Below, piece by piece: positions 52,141 through 64,000 of a stretch of 64,000 bases of DNA. Position numbers and translations under genes: made by a program. How positions within the stretch are numbered: position 1 is the stretch's first letter; every line of letters begins with the position of its first letter. Location: positions 22,428,204-22,492,203 of the forward strand of contig NC_083655.1 of NCBI RefSeq assembly GCF_963576545.1, in the 5' to 3' direction. The DNA is from Limanda limanda (Eukaryota; Chordata; Actinopteri; Pleuronectiformes; Pleuronectidae). The notes under the pieces were generated by a model. It was given only the letters and a program-made list of their open reading frames with translations. It was not told the origin of the DNA and ran no database searches.

Positions 52141-52644
52141 TTCTGACTTTTTCATCACATGTCAGCCCAAGTGTCAGAAAAGCGCTGGAAACAGGGAGAT
52201 AAGCCTTTTTTGGATGAAATGGTTAAATTCTTGAATTTTTCATCACACATCATCCCAAATGTCACTAAACAGCTGGAAACGGGGAGATAAGCCTTTTTTG
52301 GAAGCATTGATTAAGATTTCTGACTTTTTCATCACATGTCAGCCCAAGTGTCAGAAAAGCGCTGGAAACAGGGAGATCTGCCTTTTTTTTGGAAGAAATG
52401 GTTATATTCTTGAATTTTTCATCACACATCATCCCAAATGTCACTAAACAGCTGGAAACGGGGAGATAAGCCTTTTTTGGAAGCAATGGTTAAGATTTCT
52501 GACTTTTTCATCACATGTCAGCCCAAGTGTCAGAAAAGCGCTGGAAACAGGGAGATAAGCCTTTTTTGGAAGAAATGGTTAAATTCTTGAATTTTTCATC
52601 ACACATCATCCAAATGTCACTAAACAGCTAGAAACGGGGAGATA

Positions 52645-54970
52645 TGCCTTTTTTGGAAGCATTGATTAAGATTTCTGACTTTTTCATCACATGTCAGCCC
52701 AAGTGTCAGAAAAGCGCTGGAAACAGGGAGATCTGCCTTTTTTGGAAGAAAAGGTTATATTCTTGAATTTTTCATCACACATCATCCCAAATGTCACTAA
52801 ACAGCTGGAAACGGGGAGATAAGCCTTTTTTGGAAGCAATGGTTAACATTTTGACTTTTTCATCACATGTCAGCCCAAGTGTCAGAAAAGTGCTGGAAAC
52901 AGGGAGATAAGCCTTTTTTGGAAGAAATGGTTAAATTCTTGAATTTTTCATCACACATCATCCCAAATGTCACTAAACAGCTGGAAACGGGGAGATAAGC
53001 CTTTTTGGAAGCATTGATTAAGATTTCTGACTTTTTCATCACATGTCAGCACAAGTGTCAGAAAAGCGCTGGAAACAGGAGATAAGCCTTTTTTGGAAGA
53101 AATGGTTAAATTCTTGAATTTTTCATCACACATCATCCCAAATGTCACTAAACAGCTGGAAACGGGGAGATAAGCCTTTTTTGGAAGCAATGGTTAACAT
53201 TTTGACTTTTTCATCACATATCAGCTCCAGTGTCAGAAGAGCGCTGGAAACAGGGAGATCTGCCTTTTTTTGGAAGAAAAGGTTAAATTCTTGAATTTTT
53301 CATCTCACATCATCCCAAATGTCACTAAACAGCTGGAAACGGGGAGATAAGCCTTTTTGGAAGCATTGATTAAGATTTCTGACTTTTTCATCACATGTCA
53401 GCCCAAGTGTCAGAAAAGCGCTGGAAACAGGGAGATAAGCCTTTTTTTGGAAGAAATGGTTAAATTCTTGAATTTTTCATCACACATCATCCTAAATGTC
53501 ACTAAACAGCTGGAAACGGGGAGATAAGCCTTTTTTGGAAGCATTGATTAAGATTTCTGACTTTTTCATCACATGTCAGCCCAAGTGTCAGAAAAGCGCT
53601 GGAAACAGGGAGATCTGCCTTTTTTTGGAAGAAAAGGTTATATTCTTGAGTTTTTCATCACACATCATCCCAAATGTCACTAAACAGCTGGAAACTGGGA
53701 GATAAGCCTTTTTGGAAGCAATGGTTAACATTTTGACTTTTTCATCACATGTCAGCTCCAGTGTCAGAAAAGCGCTGGAAACAGGGAGATCTGCCTTTTT
53801 TTGGAAGAAAAGGTTAAATTCTTGAATTTTTCATCACATATCATCCCAAATGTCACTAAACAGCTGGAAACGGGGAGATAAGCCTTTTTTGGAAGCATTG
53901 ATTAAGATTTCTGACTTTTTCATCACATGTCAGCCCAAGTGTCAGAAAAGCGCTGGAAACAGGGAGATAAGCCTTTTTTGGAAGAAATGGTTAAATTCTT
54001 GAATTTTTCATCACACATCATCCCAAATGTCACTAAACAGCTGGAAACGGGGAGATAAGCCTTTTTTGGAAGCATTGATTAAGATTTCTGACTTTTTCAT
54101 CACATGTCAGCCCAAGTGTCAGAAAAGCGCTGGAAACAGGGAGATCTGCCTTTTTTTGGAAGAAAAGGTTATATTCTTGAATTTTTCATCACACATCATC
54201 CCAAATGTCACTAAACAGCTGGAAACGGGGAGATAAGCCTTTTTGGAAGCAATGGTTAACATTTTGACTTTTTCATCACATATCAGCTCCAGTGTCAGAA
54301 AAGCGCTGGAAATAGGTAGATCTGCCTTTTTTTGGAAGAAAAGGTTAAATTCTTGAATTTTTCATCACACATCATCCCAAATGTCACTAAACAGCGGGAA
54401 ACGGGGAGATAAGCCTTTTTTGGAAGCATTGATTAAGATTTCTGACTTTTTCATCACATGTCAGCCCAAGAGTCAGAAAAGCGCTGGAAACAGGGAGATA
54501 AGCCTTTTTTGGAAGAAATGGTTAAATTCTTGAATTTTCATCACACATCATCCCAAATGTCACTAAACAGCTGGAAACGGGGAGATAAGCCTTTTTTGGA
54601 AGCATTGATTAAGATTTCTGACTTTTTCATCACATGTCAGCCCAAGTGTCAGAAAAGCGCTGGAAACAGGGAGATAAGCCTTTTTTGGAAGAAATGGTTA
54701 AATTCTTGAATTTTTCATCAGACATCATCCCAAATGTCACTAAACAGCTGGAAACGGGGAGATAAGACTTTTTGGAAGCAATGGTTAACATTTTGACTTT
54801 TTCATCCCATATCAGCTCCAGTGTCAGAAAAGCGCTGGAAACAGGGAGATCTGCCTTTTTTTGGAAGAAAAGGTTAAATTCTTGAATTTTTCATTAAACA
54901 TCATCCCAAATGTCACTAAACAGCTGGAAACGGGGAGATAAGCCTTTTTTGGAAGCATTGATTCAGATTT
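52645..54970 (+). repeat. Region 2 marker series, fuller copy
   Basis: The series includes GATATGCC (52,645), AAAGTGCTGG (52,890), GCACAAGTG (53,050), AGAAGAGCG (53,237), CATCTCACATC (53,303), TTGAGTTTTTC (53,648), AAACTGGGAG (53,693), ATAGGTAG (54,312), AGCGGGAAAC (54,394), CAAGAGTCAG (54,470), ATAAGACTT (54,766) and GATTCAGATT (54,963). The order is as in 9.57-13.13 kb, without that region's 6-dimer internal duplication. The distance to the region 2 copy is about 43 kb. Confidence 0.8.
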
Positions 54971-57930
54971 CTGACTTTTTCATCACATGTCAGCCCAAGT
55001 GTCAGAAAAGCGCTGGAAACAGGGAGATAAGCCTTTTTTGGATGAAATGGTTAAATTCTTGAATTTTTCATCACACATTCATCCCAAATGTCACTAAACA
55101 GCTGGAAACGGGGAGATAAGCCTTTTTTGGAAGCATTGATTAAGATTTCTGACTTTTCATCACATGTCAGCCCAAGTGTCAGAAAAGCGCTGGAAACAGG
55201 GAGATCTGCCTTTTTTTTTGAAGAAATGGTTATATTCTTGAATTTTCATCACACTCATCCCAAATGTCACTAAACAGCTGGAAACGGGGAGATAAGCCTT
55301 TTTTGGAAGCAATGGTTAAGATTTCTGACTTTTTCATCACATGTCAGCCCAAGTGTCAGAAAAGCGCTGGAAACAGGGAGATAAGCCTTTTTTGGAAGAA
55401 ATGGTTAAATTCTTGAATTTTCATCACACATCATCCCAAATGTCACTAAACAGCTGGAAACGGGGAGATAAGCCTTTTTTGGAAGCATTGATTAAGATTT
55501 CTGACTTTTTCATCACATGTCAGCCCAAGTGTCAGAAAAGCGCTGGAAACAGGGAGATAAGCCTTTTTGGAAGAAATGGTTAAATTCTTGAATTTTTCAT
55601 CACACATCATCCCAAATGTCACTAAACAGCTGGAAACGGGGAGATAAGCCTTTTTTGGAAGCATTGATTAAGATTTCTGACTGTTTCATCACATGTCAGC
55701 CCAAGTGTCAGAAAAGCGCTGGAAACAGGAGATAAGCCTTTTTTGGAAGAAATGGTTAAATTCTTGAATTTTTCATCACACATCATCCCAAATGTCACTA
55801 AACAGCTGTAAACGGGGAGATAAGCCTTTTTTGGAAGCATTGATTAAGATTTCTGACTTTTTCATCACATGTCAGCCCAAGTGTCAGAAAAGCGCTGGAA
55901 ACAGGGAGATCTGCCTTTTTTTGGAAGAAAAGGTTATATTCTTGAATTTGTCATCACACATCATCCCAAATGTCACTAAACAGCTGGAAACGGGGAGATA
56001 AGCCTTTTTTGGAAGCATTGATTAAGATTTCTGACTTTTTCATCACATGTCAGCCCAAGTGTCAGAAAAGCGCTGGAAACAGGGAGATAAGCCTTTTTTG
56101 GAAGAAATGGTTAAATTCTTGAATTTTTCATCACACATCATCCCAAATGTCACTAAACAGCTGGAAACGGGGAGATAAGCCTTTTTTGGAAGCAATGGTT
56201 AACATTTTGACTTTTTCATCACATATCAGCTCCAGTGTCAGAAAGCGCTGGAAACAGGGAGATCTGCCTTTTTTTGGAAGAAAAGGTTAAATTCTTGAAT
56301 TTTTCATTACACATCATCCCAAATGTCACTAAACAGCTGGAAACGGGGAGATAAGCCTTTTTTGGAAGCATTGATTAAGATTTCTGACTTTTTCATCACA
56401 TGTCAGCCCAAGTGTCAGAAAAGCGCTGGAAACAGGAGATAAGCCTTTTTTGGAAGAAATGGTTAAATTCTTGAATTTTTCATCACACATCATCCCAAAT
56501 GTCACTAAACAGCTGGAAACGGGGAGATAAGCCTTTTTTGGAAGCATTGATTAAGATTTCTGACTTTTTCATCACATGTCAGCCCAAGTGTCAGAAAAGC
56601 GCTGGAAACAGGGAGATAAGCCTTTTTTGGAAGAAATGGTTAAATTCTTGAATTTTTCATCACACATCATCCCAAATGTCACTAAACAGCTGGAAACGGG
56701 GAGATAAGCCTTTTTTGGAAGCATTGATTAAGATTTCTGACTTTTTCATCACATGTCAGCCCAAGTGTCAGAAAAGCGCTGGAAACAGGGAGATCTGCCT
56801 GTTTTTTGGAAGAAATGGTTATATTCTTGAATTTTTCATCACACATCATCCCAAATGTCACTAAACAGCTGGAAACGGGGAGATAAGCCTTTTTTGGAAG
56901 CAATGGTTAACATTTTGACTTTTTCATCACATATCAGCTCCAGTGTCAGAAAAGCGCTGGAAACAGGTAGATCTGCCTTTTTTTGGAAGAAAAGGTTAAA
57001 TTCTTGAATTTTTCATCACACATCATCCCAAATGTCACTAACAGCTGGAAACGGGGAGATAAGCCTTTTTTGGAAGCATTGATTAAGATTTCTGACTTTT
57101 TCATCACATGTCAGCCCAAGTGTCAGAAAAGCGCTGGAACAGGGAGATAAGCCTTTTTTGGAAGAAATGGTTAAATTCTTGAATTTTTCATCACACATCA
57201 TCCCAAATGTCACTAAACAGCTGGAAACGGGGAGATAAGCCTTTTTTGGAAGAATTGATTAAGATTTCTGACTTTTTCATCACATGTCAGCCCAAGTGTC
57301 AGAAAAGCGCTGGAAACAGGGAGATCTGCCTTTTTTTGGAAGAAAAGGTTATATTCTTGAATTTTTCATCACACATCATCCCAAATGTCACTAAACAGCT
57401 GGAAACGGGGAGATAAGCCTTTTTTGGAAGCATTGATTAAGATTTCTGACTTTTTCATCACATGTCAGCCCAAGTGTCAGAAAAGCGCTGGAAACAGGGA
57501 GATCTGCCTGTTTTTTGGAAGAAATGGTTATATTCTTGAATTTTTCATCACACATCATCCCAAATGTCACTAAACAGCTGGAAACGGGGAGATAAGCCTT
57601 TTTTGGAAGCAATGGTTAACATTTTGACTTTTTCATCACATATCAGCTCCAGTGTCAGAAAAGCGCTGGAAACAGGTAGATCTGCTTTTTTTTGGAAGAA
57701 AAGGTTAAATTCTTGAATTTTTCATCACACATCATCCCAAATGTCACTAAACAGCTGGAAACGGAGAGATAAGCTTTTTTGGAAGCATTGATTAAGATTT
57801 CTGACTTTTTCATCACATGTCAGCCCAAGTGTCAGAAAAGCGCTGGAAACAGGGAGATAAGCCTTTTTTGGAAGAAAAGGTTAAATTCTTGAATTTTTCA
57901 TCACACATCATCCCAAATGTCACTAAACAG

Positions 57931-59208
57931 CTGGAAACGGGGAGATAAGCCTTTTTTGGAAGAATTGATTAAGATTTCTGACTTTTTCATCACATGTCAG
58001 CCCAAGTGTCAGAAAAGCGCTGGAAACAGGGAGATCTGCCTTTTTTTGGAAGAAAAGGTTATATTCTTGAATTTTTCATCACACATCATCCCAAATGTCA
58101 CTAAACAGCTGGAAACGGGGAGATAAGCCTTTTTTGGAAGCATTGATTAAGATTTCTGACTTTTTCAGCACATGTCAGCCCAAGTGTCAGAAAAGCGCTG
58201 GAAACAGGGAGATCTGCCTTTTTTTGGAAGAAAAGGTTATATTCTTGAATTTGTCATCACACATCATCCCAAATGTCACTAAACAGCTGGAAACGGGGAG
58301 ATAAGCCTTTTTTGGAAGCATTGATTAAGATTTCTGACTTTTTCAGCACATGTCAGCCCAAGTGTCAGAAAAGCGCTGGAAACAGGGAGATCTGCCTTTT
58401 TTTGGAAGAAAAGGTTATATTCTTGAATTTGTCATCACACATCATCCCAAATGTCACTAAACAGCTGGAAACGGGGAGATAAGCCTTTTTTGGAAGCATT
58501 GATTAAGATTTCTGACTTTTTCATCACATGTCAGCCCAAGTGTCAGAAAAGCGCTGGAAACAGGGAGATAAGCCTTTTTTGGAAGAAATGGTTAAATTCT
58601 TGAATTTTTCATCACACATCATCCCAAATGTCACTAAACAGCTGGAAACGGGGAGATAAGCCTTTTTTGGAAGCATTGATTAAGATTTCTGACTTTTTCA
58701 TCACATGTCAGCCCAAGTGTCAGAAAAGCGCTGGAAACAGGGAGATAAGCCTTTTTTGGAAGAAATGGTTAAATTCTTGAATTTTTCATCACACATCATC
58801 CCAAATGTCACTGAACAGCTGGAAACGGGGAGATAAGCCTTTTTTGGAAGCATTGATTAAGATTTCTGACTTTTTCAGCACATGTCAGCCCAAGTGTCAG
58901 AAAAGCGCTGGAAACAGGGAGATCTGCCTTTTTTTGGAAGAAAAGGTTATATTCTTGAATTTGTCATCACACATCATCCCAAATGTCACTAAACAGCTGG
59001 AAACGGGGAGATAAGCCTTTTTTGGAAGCATTGATTAAGATTTCTGACTTTTTCATCACATGTCAGCCCAAGTGTCAGAAAAGCGCTGGAAACAGGGAGA
59101 TAAGCCTTTTTTGGAAGAAATGGTTAAATTCTTGAATTTTTCATCACACATCATCCCAAATGTCACTAAACAGCTGGAAACGGGGAGATAAGCCTTTTTT
59201 GGAATCAA
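57931..59208 (+). repeat. Terminal-region higher-order segment, copy 1 (offset 4,792 bp)
   Basis: Markers are GGAAGAATTGATT at the head, two adjacent dimers with TTTTTCAGCACATG plus GAATTTGTCATC, two plain dimers, then CACTGAACAGC (58,811). The same run occurs at 62,723-64,000. The copy ends with GGAATCAATGG (59,201), one base different from the window end. Confidence 0.85.
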
Positions 59209-59883
59209 TGGTTAACATTTTGACTTTTTCATCACATATCAGCTCCAGTGTCAGAAAAGCGCTGGAAACAGGGAGATCTGCCTTTTTTTGGAAGAAAAGG
59301 TTAAATTCTTGAATTTTTCATCACACATCATCCCAAATGTCACTAAACAGCTGGAAACGGGGAGATAAGCCTTTTTTGGAAGCATTGATTAAGATTTCTG
59401 ACTTTTTCATCACATGTCAGCCCAAGTGTCAGAAAAGCGCTGGAAACAGGGAGATCTGCCTGTTTTTTGGAAGAAATGGTTATATTCTTGAATTTTTCAT
59501 CACACATCATCCCAAATGTCACTAAACAGCTGGAAACGGGGAGATAAGCCTTTTTTGGAAGCAATGGTTAACATTTTGACTTTTTCATCACATATCAGCT
59601 CCAGTGTCAGAAAAGCGCTGGAAACAGGTAGATCTGCCTTTTTTTGGAAGAAAAGGTTAAATTCTTGAATTTTTCATCACACATCATCCCAAATGTCACT
59701 AAACAGCTGGAAACGGAGAGATAAGCCTTTTTTGGAAGCATTGATTAAGATTTCTGACTTTTTCATCACATGTCAGCCCAAGTGTCAGAAAAGCGCTGGA
59801 AACAGGGAGATAAGCCTTTTTTGGAAGAAATGGTTAAATTCTTGAATTTTTCATCACACATCATCCCAAATGTCACTAAACAG

Positions 59884-62722
59884 CTGGAAACGGGGAGATA
59901 AGCCTTTTTTGGAAGAATTGATTAAGATTTCTGACTTTTTCATCACATGTCAGCCCAAGTGTCAGAAAAGCGCTGGAAACAGGGAGATCTGCCTTTTTTT
60001 GGAAGAAAAGGTTATATTCTTGAATTTTTCATCACACATCATCCCAAATGTCACTAAACAGCTGGAAACGGGGAGATAAGCCTTTTTTGGAAGCATTGAT
60101 TAAGATTTCTGACTTTTTCAGCACATGTCAGCCCAAGTGTCAGAAAAGCGCTGGAAACAGGGAGATCTGCCTTTTTTTGGAAGTAAAGGTTATATTCTTG
60201 AATTTGTCATCACACATCATCCCAAATGTCACTAAACAGCTGGAAACGGGGAGATAAGCCTTTTTTGGAAGCATTGATTAAGATTTCTGACTTTTTCATC
60301 ACATGTCAGCCCAAGTGTCAGAAAAGCGCTGGAAACAGGGAGATAAGCCTTTTTTGGAAGAAATGGTTAAATTCTTGAATTTTTCATCACACATCATCCC
60401 AAATGTCACTAAACAGCTGGAAACGGGGAGATAAGCCTTTTTTGGAAGCATTGATTAAGATTTCTGACTTTTTCATCACATGTCAGCCCAAGTGTCAGAA
60501 AAGCGCTGGAAACAGGGAGATAAGCCTTTTTTGGAAGAAATGGTTAAATTCTTGAATTTTTCATCACACATCATCCCAAATGTCACTGAACAGCTGGAAA
60601 CGGGGAGATAAGCCTTTTTTGGAAGCATTGATTAAGATTTCTGACTTTTTCAGCACATGTCAGCCCAAGTGTCAGAAAAGCAGTGGAAACAGGGAGATCT
60701 GCCTTTTTTTGGAAGAAAAGGTTATATTCTTGAATTTGTCATCACACATCATCCCAAATGTCACTAAACAGCTGGAAACGGGGAGATAAGCCTTTTTTGG
60801 AAGCATTGATTAAGATTTCTGACTTTTTCATCACATGTCAGCCCAAGTGTCAGAAAAGCGCTGGAAACAGGGAGATAAGCCTTTTTTGGAAGAAATGGTT
60901 AAATTCTTGAATTTTTCATCACACATCATCCCAAATGTCACTAAACAGCTGGAAACGGGGAGATAAGCCTTTTTTGGAAGCAATGGTTAACATTTTGACT
61001 TTTTCATCACATATCAGCTCCAGTGTCAGAAAAGCGCTGGAAACAGGGAGATCTGCCTTTTTTTGGAAGAAAAGGTTAAATTCTTGAATTTTTCATCACA
61101 CATCATCCCAAATGTCACTAAACAGCTGGAAACGGGGAGATAAGCCTTTTTTGGAAGCATTGATTAAGATTTCTGACTTTTTCATCACATGTCAGCCCAA
61201 GTGTCAGAAAAGCGCTGGAAACAGGGAGATAAGCCTTTTTTGGAAGAAATGGTTAAATTCTTGAATTTTTCATCACACATCATCCCAAATGTCACTAAAC
61301 AGCTGGAAACGGGGAGATAAGCCTTTTTTGGAAGAATTGATTAAGATTTCTGACTTTTTCATCACATGTCAGCCCAAGTGTCAGAAAAGCGCTGGAAACA
61401 GGGAGATCTGCCTTTTTTTGGAAGAAAAGGTTATATTCTTGAATTTTTCATCACACATCATCCCAAATGTCACTAAACAGCTGGAAACGGGGAGATAAGC
61501 CTTTTTTGGAAGCATTGATTAAGATTTCTGACTTTTTCAGCACATGTCAGCCCAAGTGTCAGAAAAGCGCTGGAAACAGGGAGATAAGCCTTTTTTGGAT
61601 GAAATGGTTAAATTCTTGAATTTTTCATCACACATCATCCCAAATGTCACTAAACAGCTGGAAACGGGGAGATAAGCCTTTTTTGGAAGCATTGATTAAG
61701 ATTTCTGACTTTTTCATCACATGTCAGCCCAAGTGTCAGAAAAGCGCTGGAAACAGGGAGATCTGCCTTTTTTTTGGAAGAAATGGTTATATTCTTGAAT
61801 TTTTCATCACACATCATCCCAAATGTCACTAAACAGCTGGAAACGGGGAGATAAGCCTTTTTTGGAAGCAATGGTTAAGATTTCTGACTTTTTCATCACA
61901 TGTCAGCCCAAGTGTCAGAAAAGCGCTGGAAACAGGGAGATAAGCCTTTTTTGGAAGAAATGGTTAAATTCTTGAATTTTTCATCACACATCATCCCAAA
62001 TGTCACTAAACAGCTGGAAACGGGGAGATAAGCCTTTTTTGGAAGCATTGATTAAGATTTCTGACTTTTTCATCACATGTCAGCCCAAGTGTCAGAAAAG
62101 CGCTGGAAACAGGGAGATCTGCCTTTTTTTGGAAGAAAAGGTTATATTCTTGAATTTGTCATCACACATCATCCCAAATGTCACTAAACAGCTGGAAACG
62201 GGGAGATAAGCCTTTTTTGGAAGCATTGATTAAGATTTCTGACTTTTTCATCACATGTCAGCCCAAGTGTCAGAAAAGCGCTGGAAACAGGGAGATAAGC
62301 CTTTTTTGGAAGAAATGGTTAAATTCTTGAATTTTTCATCACACATCATCCCAAATGTCACTAAACAGCTGGAAACGGGGAGATAAGCCTTTTTTGGAAG
62401 CAATGGTTAACATTTTGACTTTTTCATCACATATCAGCTCCAGTGTCAGAAAAGCGCTGGAAACAGGGAGATCTGCCTTTTTTTGGAAGAAAAGGTTAAA
62501 TTCTTGAATTTTTCATTACACATCATCCCAAATGTCACTAAACAGCTGGAAACGGGGAGATAAGCCTTTTTTGGAAGCATTGATTAAGATTTCTGACTTT
62601 TTCATCACATGTCAGCCCAAGTGTCAGAAAAGCGCTGGAAACAGGGAGATAAGCCTTTTTTGGAAGAAATGGTTAAATTCTTGAATTTTTCATCACACAT
62701 CATCCCAAATGTCACTAAACAG
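59884..62722 (+). repeat. Two 8-dimer higher-order repeats (about 1,420 bp each)
   Basis: GGAAGAATTGATT-headed dimers begin at 59,884, 61,303 and 62,723, spaced 1,419 and 1,420 bp. The second repeat contains a foreign run typical of 50-55 kb: GGATGAAATGG (about 61,599), eight T after CTGCC (61,767) and the chimera GCAATGGTTAAGATTTC (about 61,869). That points to conversion or exchange between the two regions. Confidence 0.75.
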
Positions 62723-64000
62723 CTGGAAACGGGGAGATAAGCCTTTTTTGGAAGAATTGATTAAGATTTCTGACTTTTTCATCACATGTCAGCCCAAGTG
62801 TCAGAAAAGCGCTGGAAACAGGGAGATCTGCCTTTTTTTGGAAGAAAAGGTTATATTCTTGAATTTTTCATCACACATCATCCCAAATGTCACTAAACAG
62901 CTGGAAACGGGGAGATAAGCCTTTTTTGGAAGCATTGATTAAGATTTCTGACTTTTTCAGCACATGTCAGCCCAAGTGTCAGAAAAGCGCTGGAAACAGG
63001 GAGATCTGCCTTTTTTTGGAAGAAAAGGTTATATTCTTGAATTTGTCATCACACATCATCCCAAATGTCACTAAACAGCTGGAAACGGGGAGATAAGCCT
63101 TTTTTGGAAGCATTGATTAAGATTTCTGACTTTTTCAGCACATGTCAGCCCAAGTGTCAGAAAAGCGCTGGAAACAGGGAGATCTGCCTTTTTTTGGAAG
63201 AAAAGGTTATATTCTTGAATTTGTCATCACACATCATCCCAAATGTCACTAAACAGCTGGAAACGGGGAGATAAGCCTTTTTTGGAAGCATTGATTAAGA
63301 TTTCTGACTTTTTCATCACATGTCAGCCCAAGTGTCAGAAAAGCGCTGGAAACAGGGAGATAAGCCTTTTTTGGAAGAAATGGTTAAATTCTTGAATTTT
63401 TCATCACACATCATCCCAAATGTCACTAAACAGCTGGAAACGGGGAGATAAGCCTTTTTTGGAAGCATTGATTAAGATTTCTGACTTTTTCATCACATGT
63501 CAGCCCAAGTGTCAGAAAAGCGCTGGAAACAGGGAGATAAGCCTTTTTTGGAAGAAATGGTTAAATTCTTGAATTTTTCATCACACATCATCCCAAATGT
63601 CACTGAACAGCTGGAAACGGGGAGATAAGCCTTTTTTGGAAGCATTGATTAAGATTTCTGACTTTTTCAGCACATGTCAGCCCAAGTGTCAGAAAAGCGC
63701 TGGAAACAGGGAGATCTGCCTTTTTTTGGAAGAAAAGGTTATATTCTTGAATTTGTCATCACACATCATCCCAAATGTCACTAAACAGCTGGAAACGGGG
63801 AGATAAGCCTTTTTTGGAAGCATTGATTAAGATTTCTGACTTTTTCATCACATGTCAGCCCAAGTGTCAGAAAAGCGCTGGAAACAGGGAGATAAGCCTT
63901 TTTTGGAAGAAATGGTTAAATTCTTGAATTTTTCATCACACATCATCCCAAATGTCACTAAACAGCTGGAAACGGGGAGATAAGCCTTTTTTGGAAGCAA
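62723..64000 (+). repeat. Terminal-region higher-order segment, copy 2 (cut by window end)
   Basis: This repeats 57,931-59,208 at 4,792 bp (27 dimers) with the same order of GGAAGAATTGATT, TTCAGCACATG/GAATTTGTCATC pairs and CACTGAACAGC (63,603). The window stops within an A2 half, so the copy probably continues. Confidence 0.85.

Larger units (their letters stand above)
47842..57930 (+). repeat. Higher-order region 8: divergent, indel-rich satellite
   Basis: The unit is unchanged in kind, but single-base insertions and deletions are far more frequent than elsewhere. Many T runs are shortened to five (48,307, 48,481, 50,258, 51,140, 53,000, 53,352, 53,710 and 54,240). Other cases are AACAGGAGAT (53,075, 55,727 and 56,432), CATCCAAATG (52,608), CACTAACAGC (57,039) and CTGGAACAGG (57,136). 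Two runs of the region 2 marker series are embedded (50,695-52,135 and 52,645-54,963). No gene, inversion or foreign insertion was seen. Confidence 0.85.
1..64000 (+). repeat. Satellite DNA array, 177-178 bp dimeric unit, about 361 copies
   Basis: The same unit repeats head to tail through the entire window with no interruption, no inverted copy and no non-satellite base run. Unit starts (CTGGAAACGGGG) fall every 177 or 178 bp, for example at 172, 349, 703 and 881. GC content is about 38% on a hand count of one unit. Copies differ by a few substitutions, and shared rare variants define higher-order blocks of 5 to 27 dimers. The array begins and ends in mid-unit, so both edges lie outside the window. 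Tandem satellites of nucleosomal length with higher-order structure are typical of eukaryotic centromeres and pericentromeres. That role is inferred here, not shown. I cannot name the family or species. No promoter, terminator, origin or RNA gene is recognisable in any part of it. Confidence 0.98.

Noticed and set aside
1..64000. CRISPR array
   Set aside because: Repeats abut directly at 177 bp with no variable spacers; the whole unit is conserved.
1..64000. Primate alpha satellite (171 bp)
   Set aside because: Similar length class and a shared TGGAAAC(G)GGG-like stretch, but the rest of the unit does not match the alpha consensus as I know it, and the half-repeat structure differs.
1..64000. 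Transposon insertion or inversion breakpoint
   Set aside because: Reading through the window shows the unit in one orientation in every line, with no foreign segment or target-site duplication.

Overview
The whole 64 kb window is one uninterrupted head-to-tail satellite DNA array. I see no gene, RNA gene, transposon, unique sequence or strand inversion from base 1 to base 64,000. The basic unit is 177-178 bp (about 361 copies, about 38% GC, counted by hand on one unit). Each unit is a dimer of two related half-repeats: A (88-89 bp, beginning CTGGAAACGGGG) and B (88-89 bp, beginning CTGGAAACAGGG). The halves are about 80% identical by hand alignment and nearly identical over their first 32 bases. 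The window opens 6 bases inside an A half and closes inside another, so the array continues on both sides.

Organism: a eukaryote. The 177 bp unit is close to a nucleosome repeat, the array is tens of kilobases long, and there is nested higher-order structure. Together these fit a centromeric or pericentromeric satellite of the kind found in animals. Ten contiguous bases in the A half (TGGAAACGGG) match the 3' part of the mammalian CENP-B box, but the essential TTCG is missing. A vertebrate or mammal is therefore plausible but not shown. I do not recognise the family; it is not primate alpha satellite.

Variants: A halves are A1 (GCATTGATTAAGATTTCTGAC...ATGTCAGCCC, written here in two pieces in the entries) or A2 (GCAATGGTTAACATTTTGAC, then ATATCAGCTCC), plus A2/A1 chimeras. 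B halves are of the ATAAGCC/T6 type or the ATCTGCC/T7 type, followed by AAATGGTTAAATTC, AAAAGGTTATATTC, AAAAGGTTAAATTC or AAAAGGTTGTATTC. The order of these variants and of rare single-base markers gives the array its regional structure.

Layout. 1-8.2 kb: interleaved duplications with offsets of 1,946, 2,477 and 3,718 bp. 8.2-13.4 kb: an ordered marker series that returns twice at 50.7-55 kb. 13.4-30.3 kb: mixed cycles rich in GTTGTATTC units, with one module recurring every 10-20 units. 30.3-39.0 kb: a 5/6-dimer higher-order repeat in two 3.9 kb copies 4,787 bp apart. 39.0-41.2 kb: return of the 13-30 kb module with two dimers missing. 42.2-47.8 kb: a perfect-register tandem duplication of 2,834 bp (16 dimers). 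48-57.8 kb: a divergent, indel-rich zone. 57.9-64 kb: a higher-order repeat of about 1,420 bp (8 dimers), part of which repeats at 4,792 bp.

The many 60-100 codon reading frames are by-products of the 177 bp (59 x 3) periodicity and are not annotated as genes. The biology on view is array evolution by unequal exchange and conversion, and possible centromere function. There is no protein-coding system here.
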